From DATDDB01 sp035260545 (GTDB lineage Bacteria; Pseudomonadota; Gammaproteobacteria; Burkholderiales; Gallionellaceae), in the NCBI GenBank assembly GCA_035260545.1, contig DATFUZ010000087.1, forward strand, positions 1 to 22,638: a stretch of DNA of 22,638 bases, in the 5' to 3' direction. Shown one piece after another: positions 1 to 8,261 of this stretch (positions within the stretch are counted from its first letter, which is position 1; every line of letters starts with the position of its first letter). The translations under genes and the position numbers were made by a program. Below the pieces are notes generated by a model that ran no database searches, was not told the origin of the DNA, and saw only the letters and a list, made by a program, of their open reading frames with translations.

Positions 1-227
1 CCGCACTTCCACATCGCCACACCAACCTACAGGATAGGCACCGTCTGCCACATATTGATGGAACGTGGAATACGGCCAATCCTGCAGCCGTCGCACGGAA
101 TTGCGCAATAGATCGATTTCCCGCACCGGCAAATCATTACCGCGGCGTTGCCGCAGATTCACCGTGAAGAACCAGGACCGCCCGGTACAAACGCACGCCG
201 GGTGTGGGCATGTCGGTATTCTGCCAT
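1..227 (-). pseudogene. Remnant of REP-associated tyrosine transposase (RAYT), internally deleted and frameshifted
   Basis: Reading leftwards from an ATG at 227, the peptide begins MAEYRHAHTRRAFVPGG. It then needs a one-base frameshift near 177-179 and continues as SWFFTVNLRQRRGNDLPVRE, which is the typical RAYT N-terminus (x-P-G-G-x-x-F-F-T-V-N-L). About 30 codons after the shift it jumps to DWPYSTFHQYV and GAYPVGW, which belong to the extreme C-terminus of RAYTs. The middle of the family, with the HUH-type LPDHxH motif and the catalytic tyrosine region (roughly 90-100 residues by memory of the family), is missing. The reading frame then stays open to the window edge. A REP palindrome lies 11 bases upstream of the start on the same strand, as expected for a RAYT locus. 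Family assignment rests on recalled motifs, not on a search. The copy cannot be active. Confidence 0.8.
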
Positions 228-237
228 TTATTCATGC

Positions 238-267
238 GTCCGATTACGCTACGCTAATCGGACCTAC
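238..267 (-). repeat. REP palindrome with GTAG head, upstream of the RAYT remnant
   Basis: On the minus strand a GTAG tetranucleotide (267-264) precedes a perfect 9-bp inverted repeat, GTCCGATTA / TAATCGGAC, with an 8-nt loop. GTAG followed by a palindrome is the known architecture of REPs handled by RAYT transposases. It shares its core (CGATTA...TAATCG) with the element at 15239-15270. Confidence 0.8.
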
Positions 268-272
268 GCGGG

Positions 273-1247
273 CTATTCACGCATATCATAGAAATACACA
301 ATCAAGTGATCCTGTGGAACAAAGTCCTTTTGTGAAAATTCGATCGTCGTCGGGCTGGTTTTCACAGGAGTGCCTGCGAAGCACAAGGACACCAGTTCGC
401 GGGGCGTATCCTTCCTGACGATCAGCTTAAAGTTCTTGATCGGGCCTTTCCAGTTGCGCGCAGTGCCCAGAATGTATTCGACGTCGTATACATAGAAAGA
501 AACTACATCGCCACGCGCCAACCTTCTGGATATTGCCTTGCGCGTTGTGTTGTCAAGGCACGCCTCTGCATCCTTGGCGGGGTTCTTGTTCAGGTTCAAG
601 TAGCCGCCGTCAGCCATGCGCCCGCCGACAAAGGGCTTGTACTCATGCACAACCTCCACTTCCTTCCCTGCCGGAAAAATCTGCTCCCAGTAGGCGGTTT
701 CCTGAATTGTCCGATGCCCCAGATCCACCGGGCCCAACTTTCGAAGTTCGACTTCTTGCTTTTCCGTGAGCGCGCAGACCTTCCCGCCTGTTGTCACAAG
801 GTCAAACCCAATGAAGCAGGAGAAGTCGGGGTCAAGAATCTGCTTCTCAGACAAACCAATCTTCCGTAACTTGTCGGTCACATCAACGTCGTCGATCCGG
901 AATACCCCATAAACCCGCGTATGAATCGGCTTGCCATCCACCGATACCTTGAACGACTCCACCGGGCCCTCGTGGACCTCATCTCCGGCGAAGCGCGTAT
1001 CACCAAATGCCGGCATGGGAAAGGCAACAGTCGTCTTGATGTCCTTAGCAGAGGTATTCAGGAATTGGTAGGTCACCCGGACTTTCGTGGTCGAAATCTC
1101 AAGCACCTCCGAGACCATTCGAATGTCGTCCGTCTTTTCTAGCACGAGGCCGCCCGCGCCAACGCGAGCTATTGAGTCGTTCGCGCAGGCAACAGATGAA
1201 GCGAAGAAGGTCACACAGAAAATCGCGGCTCGGATACCTTGGGTCAA
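273..1247 (-). CDS. Exported DUF4424-family protein
   Basis: A 324-residue protein with a signal peptide (residues 1 to about 23, ending ACA before NDSIA). The mature N-terminus, NDSIARVGAGGLVLEKTDDI, matches what I recall of DUF4424, a periplasmic beta-rich family of unknown function. The remainder contains the TVAFPMPAF segment and a YVYDVEYILGTARNW-GPI-NFKLIV stretch, also consistent with that family. The start is a TTG codon with AGGAGG four bases upstream. The close spacing is unusual, but no better start exists. The coding sequence looks AT-richer than the efflux genes. It runs in the same direction as the gene at 1526-1930, with a structured repeat (copy A) between them. No partner gene suggests a function. 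Confidence 0.8.
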   Translation of the reverse strand: MTQGIRAAIFCVTFFASSVACANDSIARVGAGGLVLEKTDDIRMVSEVLEISTTKVRVTYQFLNTSAKDIKTTVAFPMPAFGDTRFAGDEVHEGPVESFKVSVDGKPIHTRVYGVFRIDDVDVTDKLRKIGLSEKQILDPDFSCFIGFDLVTTGGKVCALTEKQEVELRKLGPVDLGHRTIQETAYWEQIFPAGKEVEVVHEYKPFVGGRMADGGYLNLNKNPAKDAEACLDNTTRKAISRRLARGDVVSFYVYDVEYILGTARNWKGPIKNFKLIVRKDTPRELVSLCFAGTPVKTSPTTIEFSQKDFVPQDHLIVYFYDMRE

Positions 1248-1303
1248 TTTTCCTCCTGATCTGGCGTTGGGACGCCTGCTTTTCCGCCGGTTCTCGCGAC
1301 TCG

Positions 1304-1404
1304 CGATGTTTGCTCATGGACCATCCGGTCCTCTCATCGGTGGCGGCTTCACCACCTTAACCTGCCGCATTGTAGCCCAGCGCCTGGCGGCCGGCACGGT
1401 GCCC
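1304..1404 (+). repeat. ~100-bp structured dispersed repeat, copy A
   Basis: First of three copies (others 12333-12435 and 15091-15192), all in plus orientation. The core contains a hairpin GGACC-atcc-GGTCC, a second hairpin GGTGG-N8-CCACC, the invariant block CACCTTAACCTGCCGCATTG, and a terminal GGCACGGTGCC. This copy differs from B by only a handful of bases through the core. It sits about 57 bases upstream of the DUF4424 start codon. Confidence 0.85.
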
Positions 1405-1472
1405 ATTCGCGACATTCGATGGCGTAAATTCGTTGCCCGAAAGCGGCCAATTTTCCAGTCGTGTGGATCGCC

Positions 1473-1488
1473 CGGAGCGCTCGCTCCG
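1473..1488. other. Short perfect inverted repeat downstream of the 1526-1930 gene
   Basis: CGGAGCG-ct-CGCTCCG forms a perfect 7-bp stem with a 2-nt centre. It lies 37 bases past the stop codon of the minus-strand gene ending at 1526. There is no T-tract, so it is at most a weak 3'-end stabiliser rather than a standard terminator. Confidence 0.3.
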
Positions 1489-1525
1489 AAATTCAGGAAA
1501 ACGGAAGTGCAGCCGCGATGCAATT

Positions 1526-1930
1526 CTACTTCGCTACATGACAATCAGCGCCAGACTTTTTCAGCCGATAGTCAAATTTCATGCATTCCGAAACACAATT
1601 GGTTGTGTACAGGTGAAATGTTCCACGCCCGTCAGTGAGATAAACTTTACAGCGTGTTGATTCACCATATTGGTCGTCAGACTCGTTGAAAGACAGCACA
1701 TACTCATTATTTTTGATGGACTGTGAGAAATTGTCGATGTGATGAACACACGTCAAAGAATAGCCGTTCGCAAGATCTGGATCTGAAATGGAGGATTGCG
1801 CATAAAAGAACGTAATGCGGTGGTCCTTTACCTCGAAATCTACTCCCTGTTGAGAGCAGTGGATACCTTCAGCATGCGCGCTTGCTGCCAAAGCAAACCA
1901 TGCCAAAACAACCCATATGATATGTTTCAA
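1526..1930 (-). CDS. Small exported cysteine-containing protein of unknown function
   Basis: A 134-residue protein if translation starts at the TTG at 1930, giving MKHIIWVVLAWFALAASAHA as a clean signal peptide with cleavage after AHA. A GTG seven codons upstream (1951) would prepend an unlikely Phe-Lys-Arg-Gly-Gly-Gly stretch encoded by a poly-G run that serves better as a ribosome-binding site. The mature part has six cysteines (HCSQ, LTCVHH, TRCKV, TNCVSEC, ADCHV), compatible with three disulfides in the periplasm. I do not recognise a family. It is co-directional with the DUF4424 gene, about 280 bases upstream of it. Confidence 0.6.
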   Translation of the reverse strand: MKHIIWVVLAWFALAASAHAEGIHCSQQGVDFEVKDHRITFFYAQSSISDPDLANGYSLTCVHHIDNFSQSIKNNEYVLSFNESDDQYGESTRCKVYLTDGRGTFHLYTTNCVSECMKFDYRLKKSGADCHVAK

Positions 1931-1931
1931 G

Positions 1932-1945
1932 CCCCCCCCCCTTTT
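1932..1945 (-). promoter_or_regulatory. A4G10 homopolymeric ribosome-binding region
   Basis: On the minus strand AAAA is followed by ten consecutive G, one C and the TTG start at 1930. The AAGG part can act as Shine-Dalgarno. The exact length of the G run sets the spacing to the start codon, and slippage would also change the frame relative to the upstream GTG at 1951. It decides the start choice for the 1526-1930 gene. Confidence 0.5.
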
Positions 1946-2120
1946 GAACACGTGGTCTGCCTAGATTGTCGGTCATGAAACTGTCATGCGCTCACGACCG
2001 CAACTGGGACTAGCCATCCCGCATATGTCCGCGATCCAGCGCAAACCGGACGGATTGTACTGCAATCCCGCGCCTGAGACGCCGTATCCGTCGCGGTCGG
2101 GCTGGGCGGCGGCCGCTTCG

Positions 2121-5100
2121 CTAGCTATCGAGGAAGTCGTCGTGCACCTGCGGCCGGGCGGAGAGCGGGCCGCGCTCCTGCTTGCCGAGGAAGACCATCT
2201 GCAGGGCGGGAGCGACGACGAGCAGCATGATGGGGCCGAGCAGCATGCCGCCTACGACGACGACGGCCAGCGGGCGCTGCACCTGGCTGCCGATGCCGGT
2301 GGAGATGGCGGCGGGCAGCAGTCCGATGCAGGCGGAGAGCGCGGTCATCAGCATGGGGCGCATCCGCTGTTCGGCGGCGTCGAACATGGCTTCGACCGGC
2401 GGCACGCCCAGATCGGTCAACTGGTTGAAGAAGGTGATGACGAGGATGCCGTTCATCACCGAGACGCCGAACAGCGAGACGAAGCCGATGGCGGCGGAGA
2501 TGCTGAAGTCCAGCCCGGTGACATAAAGCGCCACGATGCCGCCCGCGATGGAGAAGGGGATGGAGGAGAGCACCAGCAGGCTGTCGCGCAGGGAGTTGAA
2601 TAGGGCGTAGAGCAGGGCCAGGATGAGCAAGAGTGCGACGGGAACCACGACTGCGAGGCGCTTCTTGGCCTGCTGCATTTCCTGAAATTCGCCGGCCCAT
2701 TCGATGCGGTAGCCCTGCGGCAGGCGCACCTTCTCCGCAATGCGCCGCTGCGCCTCGGTCACCGTGCCGCCGAGGTCGCGCCCGCGCACGCTGAACTTGA
2801 TGGGGATGAAGCGCTGGTTGCGCTCGTGGTAGATGTAGGAGGCGCCGGTATCCAGCGAAATGGCGGCGAGATCGCTGAGCGGGATGTAGGCGTTGGCGCC
2901 GCTCGCGGTCTGGTAGCCGACCTTGATGTTGCGGATCGCCTCGATGTTGTTGCGGTATTGCGGGGCGAGGCGCACGGTGAGCGCGAACTGGCGGTCGCCT
3001 TCCATCACCGTGGTGGCCTGGGTGCCGCCCAGCGCGGCCTGCACCACGGTGTTGATGTCGCCGGAGTTGAGGCCGTAGCGCGCGGCCCGCTCCCGGTCCA
3101 CGGCGATGTTGAGGTTGGGCTGGCCCAGCACCCAGAACACGCCGAGATCGGTCACGCCCTTGATCTGCGCCATCTCGCGCTGCACCTGGCGCGCCAGCTT
3201 CTCCAGGGTGTGCAGGTCCGGCCCGATGATCTTGATCGAGTTCGCGCCCTTCACGCCGGAGAGGCCTTCCTCCACGTTGTCCTGGATGTACTGGGAGAAG
3301 CTGAATTCGATGCCGGTGAATTGCCGGGCGAATTCCTGCTGCAGTTCATTGACCAGCTTCTCCTTGGTCATGCCGGCGGGCCACTCGTCCGCGGGCTTCA
3401 GCGGCACGAAGAATTCCGCATTGGCGAAGCTGGAGGCATCGCTGCCGTTGTCCGGCCGACCGTGCTGCGAGATCACGGTCACCACTTCCGGGTGGGCGGC
3501 GATGATCCGGCGGATGCGGCTGACGGTGGGCATGCCGGACTGGAGCGAGATGGTTGGCGGCAGCGTGGCGCGTATCCACAGGTTGCCTTCCTCCAGCGCG
3601 GGCAGGAACTCGGTGCCGATGCGCGTGGCCAGCAGCAGGGACAGGCAGACGAAGGTTACGCCTATCATCACGGTGCGGCGCTGGTTGCCCAGCGCCCAGT
3701 GCAGCACCGGGGTGTAGACGCCGCGCAGCCATTTGACCACGACTGTCTCCACCTCCTTTGCGTGGCGCGGCAGCAGGTAGGAGGAGAGCACCGGGGTGAC
3801 GGTGAAAGTGGCGAGCAGCGCCCCGGCCAGCGCATAGCCGTAGGTGCGCGCCATCGGCCCGAAAATCTGCCCTTCCACGCCCTGCATGGTGAACAGCGGC
3901 AGGAAGGCGGCCACGGTGATGATGGTGGAGAACAGGATGGCGCGGTCGATCTGCATCGCGCTGATGAAGATCATGCGCAGGCGATTGTTCCAGCCGCTGC
4001 CCGCGGTGAGGTCCTTGTTCTTGCTGGTCGCGTGATGCTCCAGCACGGAGCGGCGCTCGTCCAGGTGGAGCTGGAAATTGCGGAAGATGTTCTCGACCAT
4101 GATCACGGCCGAGTCCACGATGATGCCGAAGTCCACCGCCCCCAGCGACAGCAGGTTGGCCGATTCCCCGGTGAGCACCAGCATGATGATGCTGAAGAAC
4201 AGCGCAAACGGAATGTTCGCGCCGACGATGATGGCCGAGCGCAGGTCGCCCAGGAAGATCCACTGGATCAGGAACACCAGCAGGCAGCCGAACACCAGGC
4301 TGTGCAGCACGGTGTGCGTGGTCACCGCCACCAGCGTGGAGCGGTCGTAGATCGGCACCACCTTCACGCCTTCGGGCAGTGTGCCGTCGCTGTTGATCTT
4401 CGCGATCTCGTCCTTGATGCGCGCCACCACTTCCTTGGTGTGCAGGGTGCGGTTCATCACCACGATGCCCTCGACGATGTCGTCCTCGTCGTCGCGCCCC
4501 GCCCTGGACAGGCGCGGCACGTTGCCCACGCGCACCTTGGCTACATCCTTCACCAGCACCGGGCTGCCGCCCGACTGCGTGAGCACGATGTTCTGGATGT
4601 CCTGGATGCGCGTGCCCCTGGTCAGGTCCAGCGCGCCGCCGTCGTCTATCAGGCCGATGCCGCGGATGTTCACCGCCTGCTGGCCGAAGCTCACCGTGCG
4701 CCCGCCCACGTTGACGTTGGCATTGCCGATGGCGCTCACGATCTGCGGCAGGGTGAGGTTGTAGGCGGCCAGCTTGTGCAGGTCCACCTCGACCTCGAAA
4801 TCCTTGGTCGTGCCGCCCCAGCTGTTCACCTGCACCACGCCCGGTACGGTCAGCAGGCGGCGCTGCAATATCCAGTCCTGTATGGTGCGCAGGTTGGTGA
4901 GGCTGTAGCCGGGCGGGCCGGTCACCTGGTAGCGGTACACCTCGCCCACCAGGCTGGAGGCCTGGATCTGCGGCTGCACGTTGTTGGGCAGGGAGACGTT
5001 CTGCTGCAGCGCGAGCGCGGCCTGGGTGTAGGCCGCGTAGTAGTCCACCCCGTATTTGAAGGTGACGCGCACGAACGACAGGCCGTAGAACGAGGTGGAG

Positions 5101-5348
5101 CGGATGTTGTCCACGCCGGGCGTGGCGGCCAGGCCGACTTCCATGGGCAGCGAGTAATAGCGCTCCATTTCCTCGGCCGACTGGCCGGGCGCCTGCGCGG
5201 TGATCTCCAGGATGACCGGCGCGGGGTTGGGATAGGCCTCGATGTTGAGCTTGAGGTACGCGACGATGCCCCCGCCGATGAAGACCAGCAGGCAAAGCAT
5301 GACGATGGGTCTGCGGCTCAGCGCAAACGACAGCAGGTGTTTCAGCAT
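2121..5348 (-). CDS. HME/CzcA-CusA-type RND efflux pump, inner-membrane subunit
   Basis: The 1075-residue length is normal for the RND superfamily. The N-terminus MLKHLLSFALSRRPIVMLCL leads into TM1. The TM4 motif VDFGIIVDSAVIMVEN carries acidic residues at D406, D412 and E419, matching the proton-relay triad of heavy-metal (HME) RND pumps. The C-terminal half repeats the fold (SIPFSIAGGIVALY, FVSLFGVSVMNGI). The porter segment corresponding to the CusA methionine site (YMPSTLPG in Cus) reads WIRATLPP, so a Cu(I)/Ag(I) methionine relay is not evident. The substrate is therefore uncertain: divalent metal or something else. It is the third gene of the operon after the outer-membrane factor and adaptor. 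The start follows the adaptor stop by 21 bases with only a weak AGG upstream. Homology by recall is strong; substrate is unknown. Confidence 0.92.
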   Translation of the reverse strand: MLKHLLSFALSRRPIVMLCLLVFIGGGIVAYLKLNIEAYPNPAPVILEITAQAPGQSAEEMERYYSLPMEVGLAATPGVDNIRSTSFYGLSFVRVTFKYGVDYYAAYTQAALALQQNVSLPNNVQPQIQASSLVGEVYRYQVTGPPGYSLTNLRTIQDWILQRRLLTVPGVVQVNSWGGTTKDFEVEVDLHKLAAYNLTLPQIVSAIGNANVNVGGRTVSFGQQAVNIRGIGLIDDGGALDLTRGTRIQDIQNIVLTQSGGSPVLVKDVAKVRVGNVPRLSRAGRDDEDDIVEGIVVMNRTLHTKEVVARIKDEIAKINSDGTLPEGVKVVPIYDRSTLVAVTTHTVLHSLVFGCLLVFLIQWIFLGDLRSAIIVGANIPFALFFSIIMLVLTGESANLLSLGAVDFGIIVDSAVIMVENIFRNFQLHLDERRSVLEHHATSKNKDLTAGSGWNNRLRMIFISAMQIDRAILFSTIITVAAFLPLFTMQGVEGQIFGPMARTYGYALAGALLATFTVTPVLSSYLLPRHAKEVETVVVKWLRGVYTPVLHWALGNQRRTVMIGVTFVCLSLLLATRIGTEFLPALEEGNLWIRATLPPTISLQSGMPTVSRIRRIIAAHPEVVTVISQHGRPDNGSDASSFANAEFFVPLKPADEWPAGMTKEKLVNELQQEFARQFTGIEFSFSQYIQDNVEEGLSGVKGANSIKIIGPDLHTLEKLARQVQREMAQIKGVTDLGVFWVLGQPNLNIAVDRERAARYGLNSGDINTVVQAALGGTQATTVMEGDRQFALTVRLAPQYRNNIEAIRNIKVGYQTASGANAYIPLSDLAAISLDTGASYIYHERNQRFIPIKFSVRGRDLGGTVTEAQRRIAEKVRLPQGYRIEWAGEFQEMQQAKKRLAVVVPVALLLILALLYALFNSLRDSLLVLSSIPFSIAGGIVALYVTGLDFSISAAIGFVSLFGVSVMNGILVITFFNQLTDLGVPPVEAMFDAAEQRMRPMLMTALSACIGLLPAAISTGIGSQVQRPLAVVVVGGMLLGPIMLLVVAPALQMVFLGKQERGPLSARPQVHDDFLDS

Positions 5349-5369
5349 ATCGGCAAACCTGGATGCGGC

Positions 5370-6557
5370 CTATTGAGCGTCGACGGCGTAGGCATTGCTC
5401 AGGAAGATCGCGCCCTCGGTCGCGACCTGCTCGCCCGCCTGCACGCCGTCCAGCACCTGGAACAGGCCGTCCTGCTGCATGCCCAGCGTCACCTGGCGGC
5501 GCGTGAAGTGATGGCCGTCGCGGGTGACCCACACGCTCATGGTGCCGTCGCTCTCGCGCGTCACGGCGTCCAGCGGCACGCCCGGCGAGTGCACGGCATC
5601 GCCGAGATGTATGGTGTAGGTGGCCAGCATGCCGGCGCGCAGCTCATGCTCCGGATCCTTGATGTCGGCGCGCACCGGGAAGCGGTGGGTGTTGGGGTCC
5701 ACCGCCGCGCCGATATTGGCGATCTTGCCGCTGAAGGTGCGGCCGGGAAAGGCATTCACCGTCACGTCCATCTGCTGGCCCACGCGCATCAGGGGCACGT
5801 CGTTTTCGCCCACGTTGGCCACCAGCCACAGCGTCGAGATGTCGGAAACCGCGAACGGCGCGGGCTGGCTGCCGGGCTGCACCACCAGCCCCGCCGCCGC
5901 ATTGCGCGCCGTCACCACGCCGCTGACCGGGCTGCGCACGACATAGACCGGATTGACCGCGCGCGTGCGGATGATGCGGTCTATGCCGCGCGGCGCAATA
6001 TCGAACAGGCGCACCGCATCGCGCGCCGCGCTGTAGGCGGCCTGCGCCGCCTGCTGCTCGGCTGCCGCCTGCTCGAAGTCCTTCTGCGACATGCCCTGGA
6101 TCTGCACCAATTGCTTCGCCCGCGCCAGCGCGCGCGTGGTCAGGTCGCGCGTGCCCGCCGTCGCAATCAGCGTGGATTCGGCCTGCACCAGGTCGGGGCT
6201 GTTGACGGCGAACAGCGGCGCGCCGCGCTTCACTGCGTCGCCGGCATGGGCGAACACCTGGGTGATCTTGCCGGGGTAGGGCGATGCGACCTGCACCGTC
6301 TTTTCGTCATCGAACGCGATGTCGCCGAACGCCTGGCGCTCCAGCGTGAACGGATGGTCCTCAACCGCCGCCACCTTGATAGCTTGCAGCTGGGTGTCGG
6401 TCAGGTCGAGGCCGGTCGGGGCGGCACGGCTGTGCGCGGCGGGGGCGGGCAGGTCGGTCGAGGCGCTGGCGGAGCCATACACCTGCCATCCCAGCAGGCC
6501 TGCGCCTAGCAGCGCGGCGCCCGCGAGGGCGAGTGTTTCAGGGCTGGGCTTTTTCAT
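5370..6557 (-). CDS. RND periplasmic adaptor (membrane fusion protein)
   Basis: A 395-residue adaptor linking the inner-membrane pump to the outer-membrane factor. I chose the ATG at 6557 (MKKPSPETLALAG): it has AGGAG seven bases upstream and an ATGA overlap with the upstream gene's stop, implying translational coupling. An N-terminal anchor spans about residues 9-25. A first lipoyl half lies around 85-115 (VASPYPGKITQVFAHAGDAVK), followed by an Ala/Gln-rich coiled-coil hairpin around 120-190, the second lipoyl half (VRSPVSGVV) around 205-235, a beta-barrel, and a membrane-proximal domain ending VATEGAIFLSNAYAVDAQ. The order and length fit CusB/CzcB-like adaptors. No methionine-rich N-terminal metal site like that of CusB is seen. 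Confidence 0.92.
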   Translation of the reverse strand: MKKPSPETLALAGAALLGAGLLGWQVYGSASASTDLPAPAAHSRAAPTGLDLTDTQLQAIKVAAVEDHPFTLERQAFGDIAFDDEKTVQVASPYPGKITQVFAHAGDAVKRGAPLFAVNSPDLVQAESTLIATAGTRDLTTRALARAKQLVQIQGMSQKDFEQAAAEQQAAQAAYSAARDAVRLFDIAPRGIDRIIRTRAVNPVYVVRSPVSGVVTARNAAAGLVVQPGSQPAPFAVSDISTLWLVANVGENDVPLMRVGQQMDVTVNAFPGRTFSGKIANIGAAVDPNTHRFPVRADIKDPEHELRAGMLATYTIHLGDAVHSPGVPLDAVTRESDGTMSVWVTRDGHHFTRRQVTLGMQQDGLFQVLDGVQAGEQVATEGAIFLSNAYAVDAQ

Positions 6558-8248
6558 TTTGCGACTCCTGGTGCGGTGGGCTGCGGCGCGGTGTTTTCCC
6601 CTTGGGCAGGCTGAGCATTGGCGGCTGGCGCGGCGGGCTGGGCCGCAGCCGGTTGGGGCGCGGACGTTGGGGCCGCGCCCGCCTTGTCCCGGTTCCACCA
6701 GCCGCCGCCCAGCGCCTGGTATAGCGCGGCGGTGTCGCCGTAGCGGTTGGTCTGCGCCTGGACGAGCGCGATCTCGGTCTGCTGGTAGTTCTGCTCGGCC
6801 ACCAGATATTGCTGGTAGCTGACATAGCCGACGGCATACTGCTTCTGGGTGATGTCGCGCGTCAGCCGCATCGCCTGCTCCGAATCGGCGGCAGCCTTGA
6901 GCGCGTCCGCGTCGTACTGGATGGCGTACAGCGTATCCGCGACGTTCTGGATGGCGGTGATCACCGTGCTGCGATACTGCGCGCCGGCCTGGTGCATGGC
7001 CTCCTGCGCGGCGTGCGATTTCGCGCGCAGGGTGCCGCCGTCGAACAGCACCTGGCTCACGTCCAGCGCGAGATCGAAGAAGCCGCCGCCGGTGCGGAAC
7101 ATCCAGCCCAGGGCGTCCGCATTGCCGCCCGCAGCGCCGGTGATGGCGAACTGCGGCAGGCGGTTGGCGATGCTCACGCCGTATTCGGCGCTGGCCGCGT
7201 GCAGTTGCGCCTCGGCCATGCGCACGTCGGGGCGCTGCTCCACCAGGCGTGAAGGCAGGCTGAGCGGCAGCGCCTCGGGCAGGTGCAGCGACGAAAGCTC
7301 GAAGGTCTCCGGCACGTCCTTGTCCGGCGGATTTCCGGCCAGGGCGCGTATCAGGTCGCGCGTCTGCGCGAGTTGCTTCCTGAGCGGGATCAGCGCCTGC
7401 TCCGCTTCCGCCGCGGCGGAAGCCTGCTGCGCGACATCCAGCGCCGAGACGTAGCCCAGGTCCTTTTGCTTGCGCATGATCGCCAGGTCTTCCTGGCTGC
7501 TGCTCACGATCTTTTCCGTGGCGGCGATCTGCGCGCGCAGCGCCGCTTCCTGCAGTGCTGCGGCCACGATGTTCGAGGCCAGGGTGATGTAGGTCGCCTC
7601 AAGCGCGTAGCGCTGGGCTTCGGCCTGGGCCTGCGCCGATTCGACCGCCCTGCGGTTTCCGCCGAACACGTCCGGCACATAGCCCACGTTCACCTGCGCG
7701 GTGTAAAAGTTGTAATACGCCGGGCCGTTGTAGGGCGCCGGGCCCGCCGGGTTGGAATAGGTCTGGATGATGTGGCCGTTGCCCTGCACCCCGGGCGAGT
7801 TGCCGCCCATGTTGCCCGCGAGCTTGGTGCGCGAAGGCGAAAAGCCGGCGCCCACGGTGGGGTAGAAATAGCCGCGTTGCGCGGTGACATAAGCCTGGGC
7901 TTGGCGCAGCGCGGCCTGGGCCGATGCGATGTCGGGGTTGGCCTTGAAGGCGCGGGCGATCAGCGCGTTGAGCTGGGGCGAGCGGAACAGCGTCCACCAG
8001 TCGAAGGGAATATCCCGGTTCGGGTCGAAATGCTGGGCTGCGCCGCCCTGCACGTCGGCGCTCGCCGTCGTGGCAGGGACGGGCGCCGGGGTGTAGGTCT
8101 GCGCCGTGGGCGCGGCCGGGCGCTTGAAGTCCGGCCCCGCGGCGCAGCCATGGAGGAAGAGGGCGGCCGCAGCCGTCGCCGCGGCCCGGCCCGGACTGCC
8201 CCGCAGGACCCGCTGAAGGTTAAATCTGCAACATCGAAGGTTAATCAT
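6554..8248 (-). CDS. NodT-type outer-membrane efflux lipoprotein
   Basis: A TolC-like outer-membrane factor of 564 residues. The ATG at 8248 gives an Arg-rich n-region, a hydrophobic stretch and a lipobox LHGC with the lipidated Cys at residue 35. AAGPDFKRP is the usual NodT/OprM mature start. Two outer-membrane efflux repeats follow, including PDIASAQAALRQAQAYV and RPDVRMAEAQLHAASAEYG. A hallmark YQQTEIALVQAQTNRYGDTAALYQALGGGWW marks the end of the fold. About 40 further residues form an unusual Pro/Ala/Gln-rich tail (PQPAAAQPAAPAANAQPAQG). The start codon sits within a 21-bp tandem repeat, and no strong ribosome-binding site precedes it. The open frame continues upstream, but that sequence is antisense to the regulator gene. 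First gene of the pump operon. Confidence 0.88.
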   Translation of the reverse strand: MINLRCCRFNLQRVLRGSPGRAAATAAAALFLHGCAAGPDFKRPAAPTAQTYTPAPVPATTASADVQGGAAQHFDPNRDIPFDWWTLFRSPQLNALIARAFKANPDIASAQAALRQAQAYVTAQRGYFYPTVGAGFSPSRTKLAGNMGGNSPGVQGNGHIIQTYSNPAGPAPYNGPAYYNFYTAQVNVGYVPDVFGGNRRAVESAQAQAEAQRYALEATYITLASNIVAAALQEAALRAQIAATEKIVSSSQEDLAIMRKQKDLGYVSALDVAQQASAAAEAEQALIPLRKQLAQTRDLIRALAGNPPDKDVPETFELSSLHLPEALPLSLPSRLVEQRPDVRMAEAQLHAASAEYGVSIANRLPQFAITGAAGGNADALGWMFRTGGGFFDLALDVSQVLFDGGTLRAKSHAAQEAMHQAGAQYRSTVITAIQNVADTLYAIQYDADALKAAADSEQAMRLTRDITQKQYAVGYVSYQQYLVAEQNYQQTEIALVQAQTNRYGDTAALYQALGGGWWNRDKAGAAPTSAPQPAAAQPAAPAANAQPAQGENTAPQPTAPGVAK

Positions 8249-8257
8249 GCAACATCG
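8216..8257. promoter_or_regulatory. 21-bp tandem direct repeat, two copies
   Basis: Two abutting 21-bp units (8216-8236 and 8237-8257) read AAGGTTAA-N4-GCAACATCG. They are identical except for the central four bases (ATCT versus TCAT). The spacing is two helical turns, typical of OmpR/PhoB-family operator architecture. They overlap the first codons of the outer-membrane-factor gene and lie in the divergent control region. Operator function is inferred. Confidence 0.55.
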
Positions 8258-8261
8258 TCCG

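Noticed and set aside
65..418. Plus-strand ORF across the left edge
   Set aside because: It runs antisense to the RAYT remnant and through the REP and the end of the DUF4424 gene; no family and no ribosome-binding site.
2826..6509. Open frame of 1227 codons on the plus strand
   Set aside because: It is antisense to the RND pump and adaptor genes; composition is dominated by His, Arg, Gly and Ala as expected from GC-rich codon shadows.
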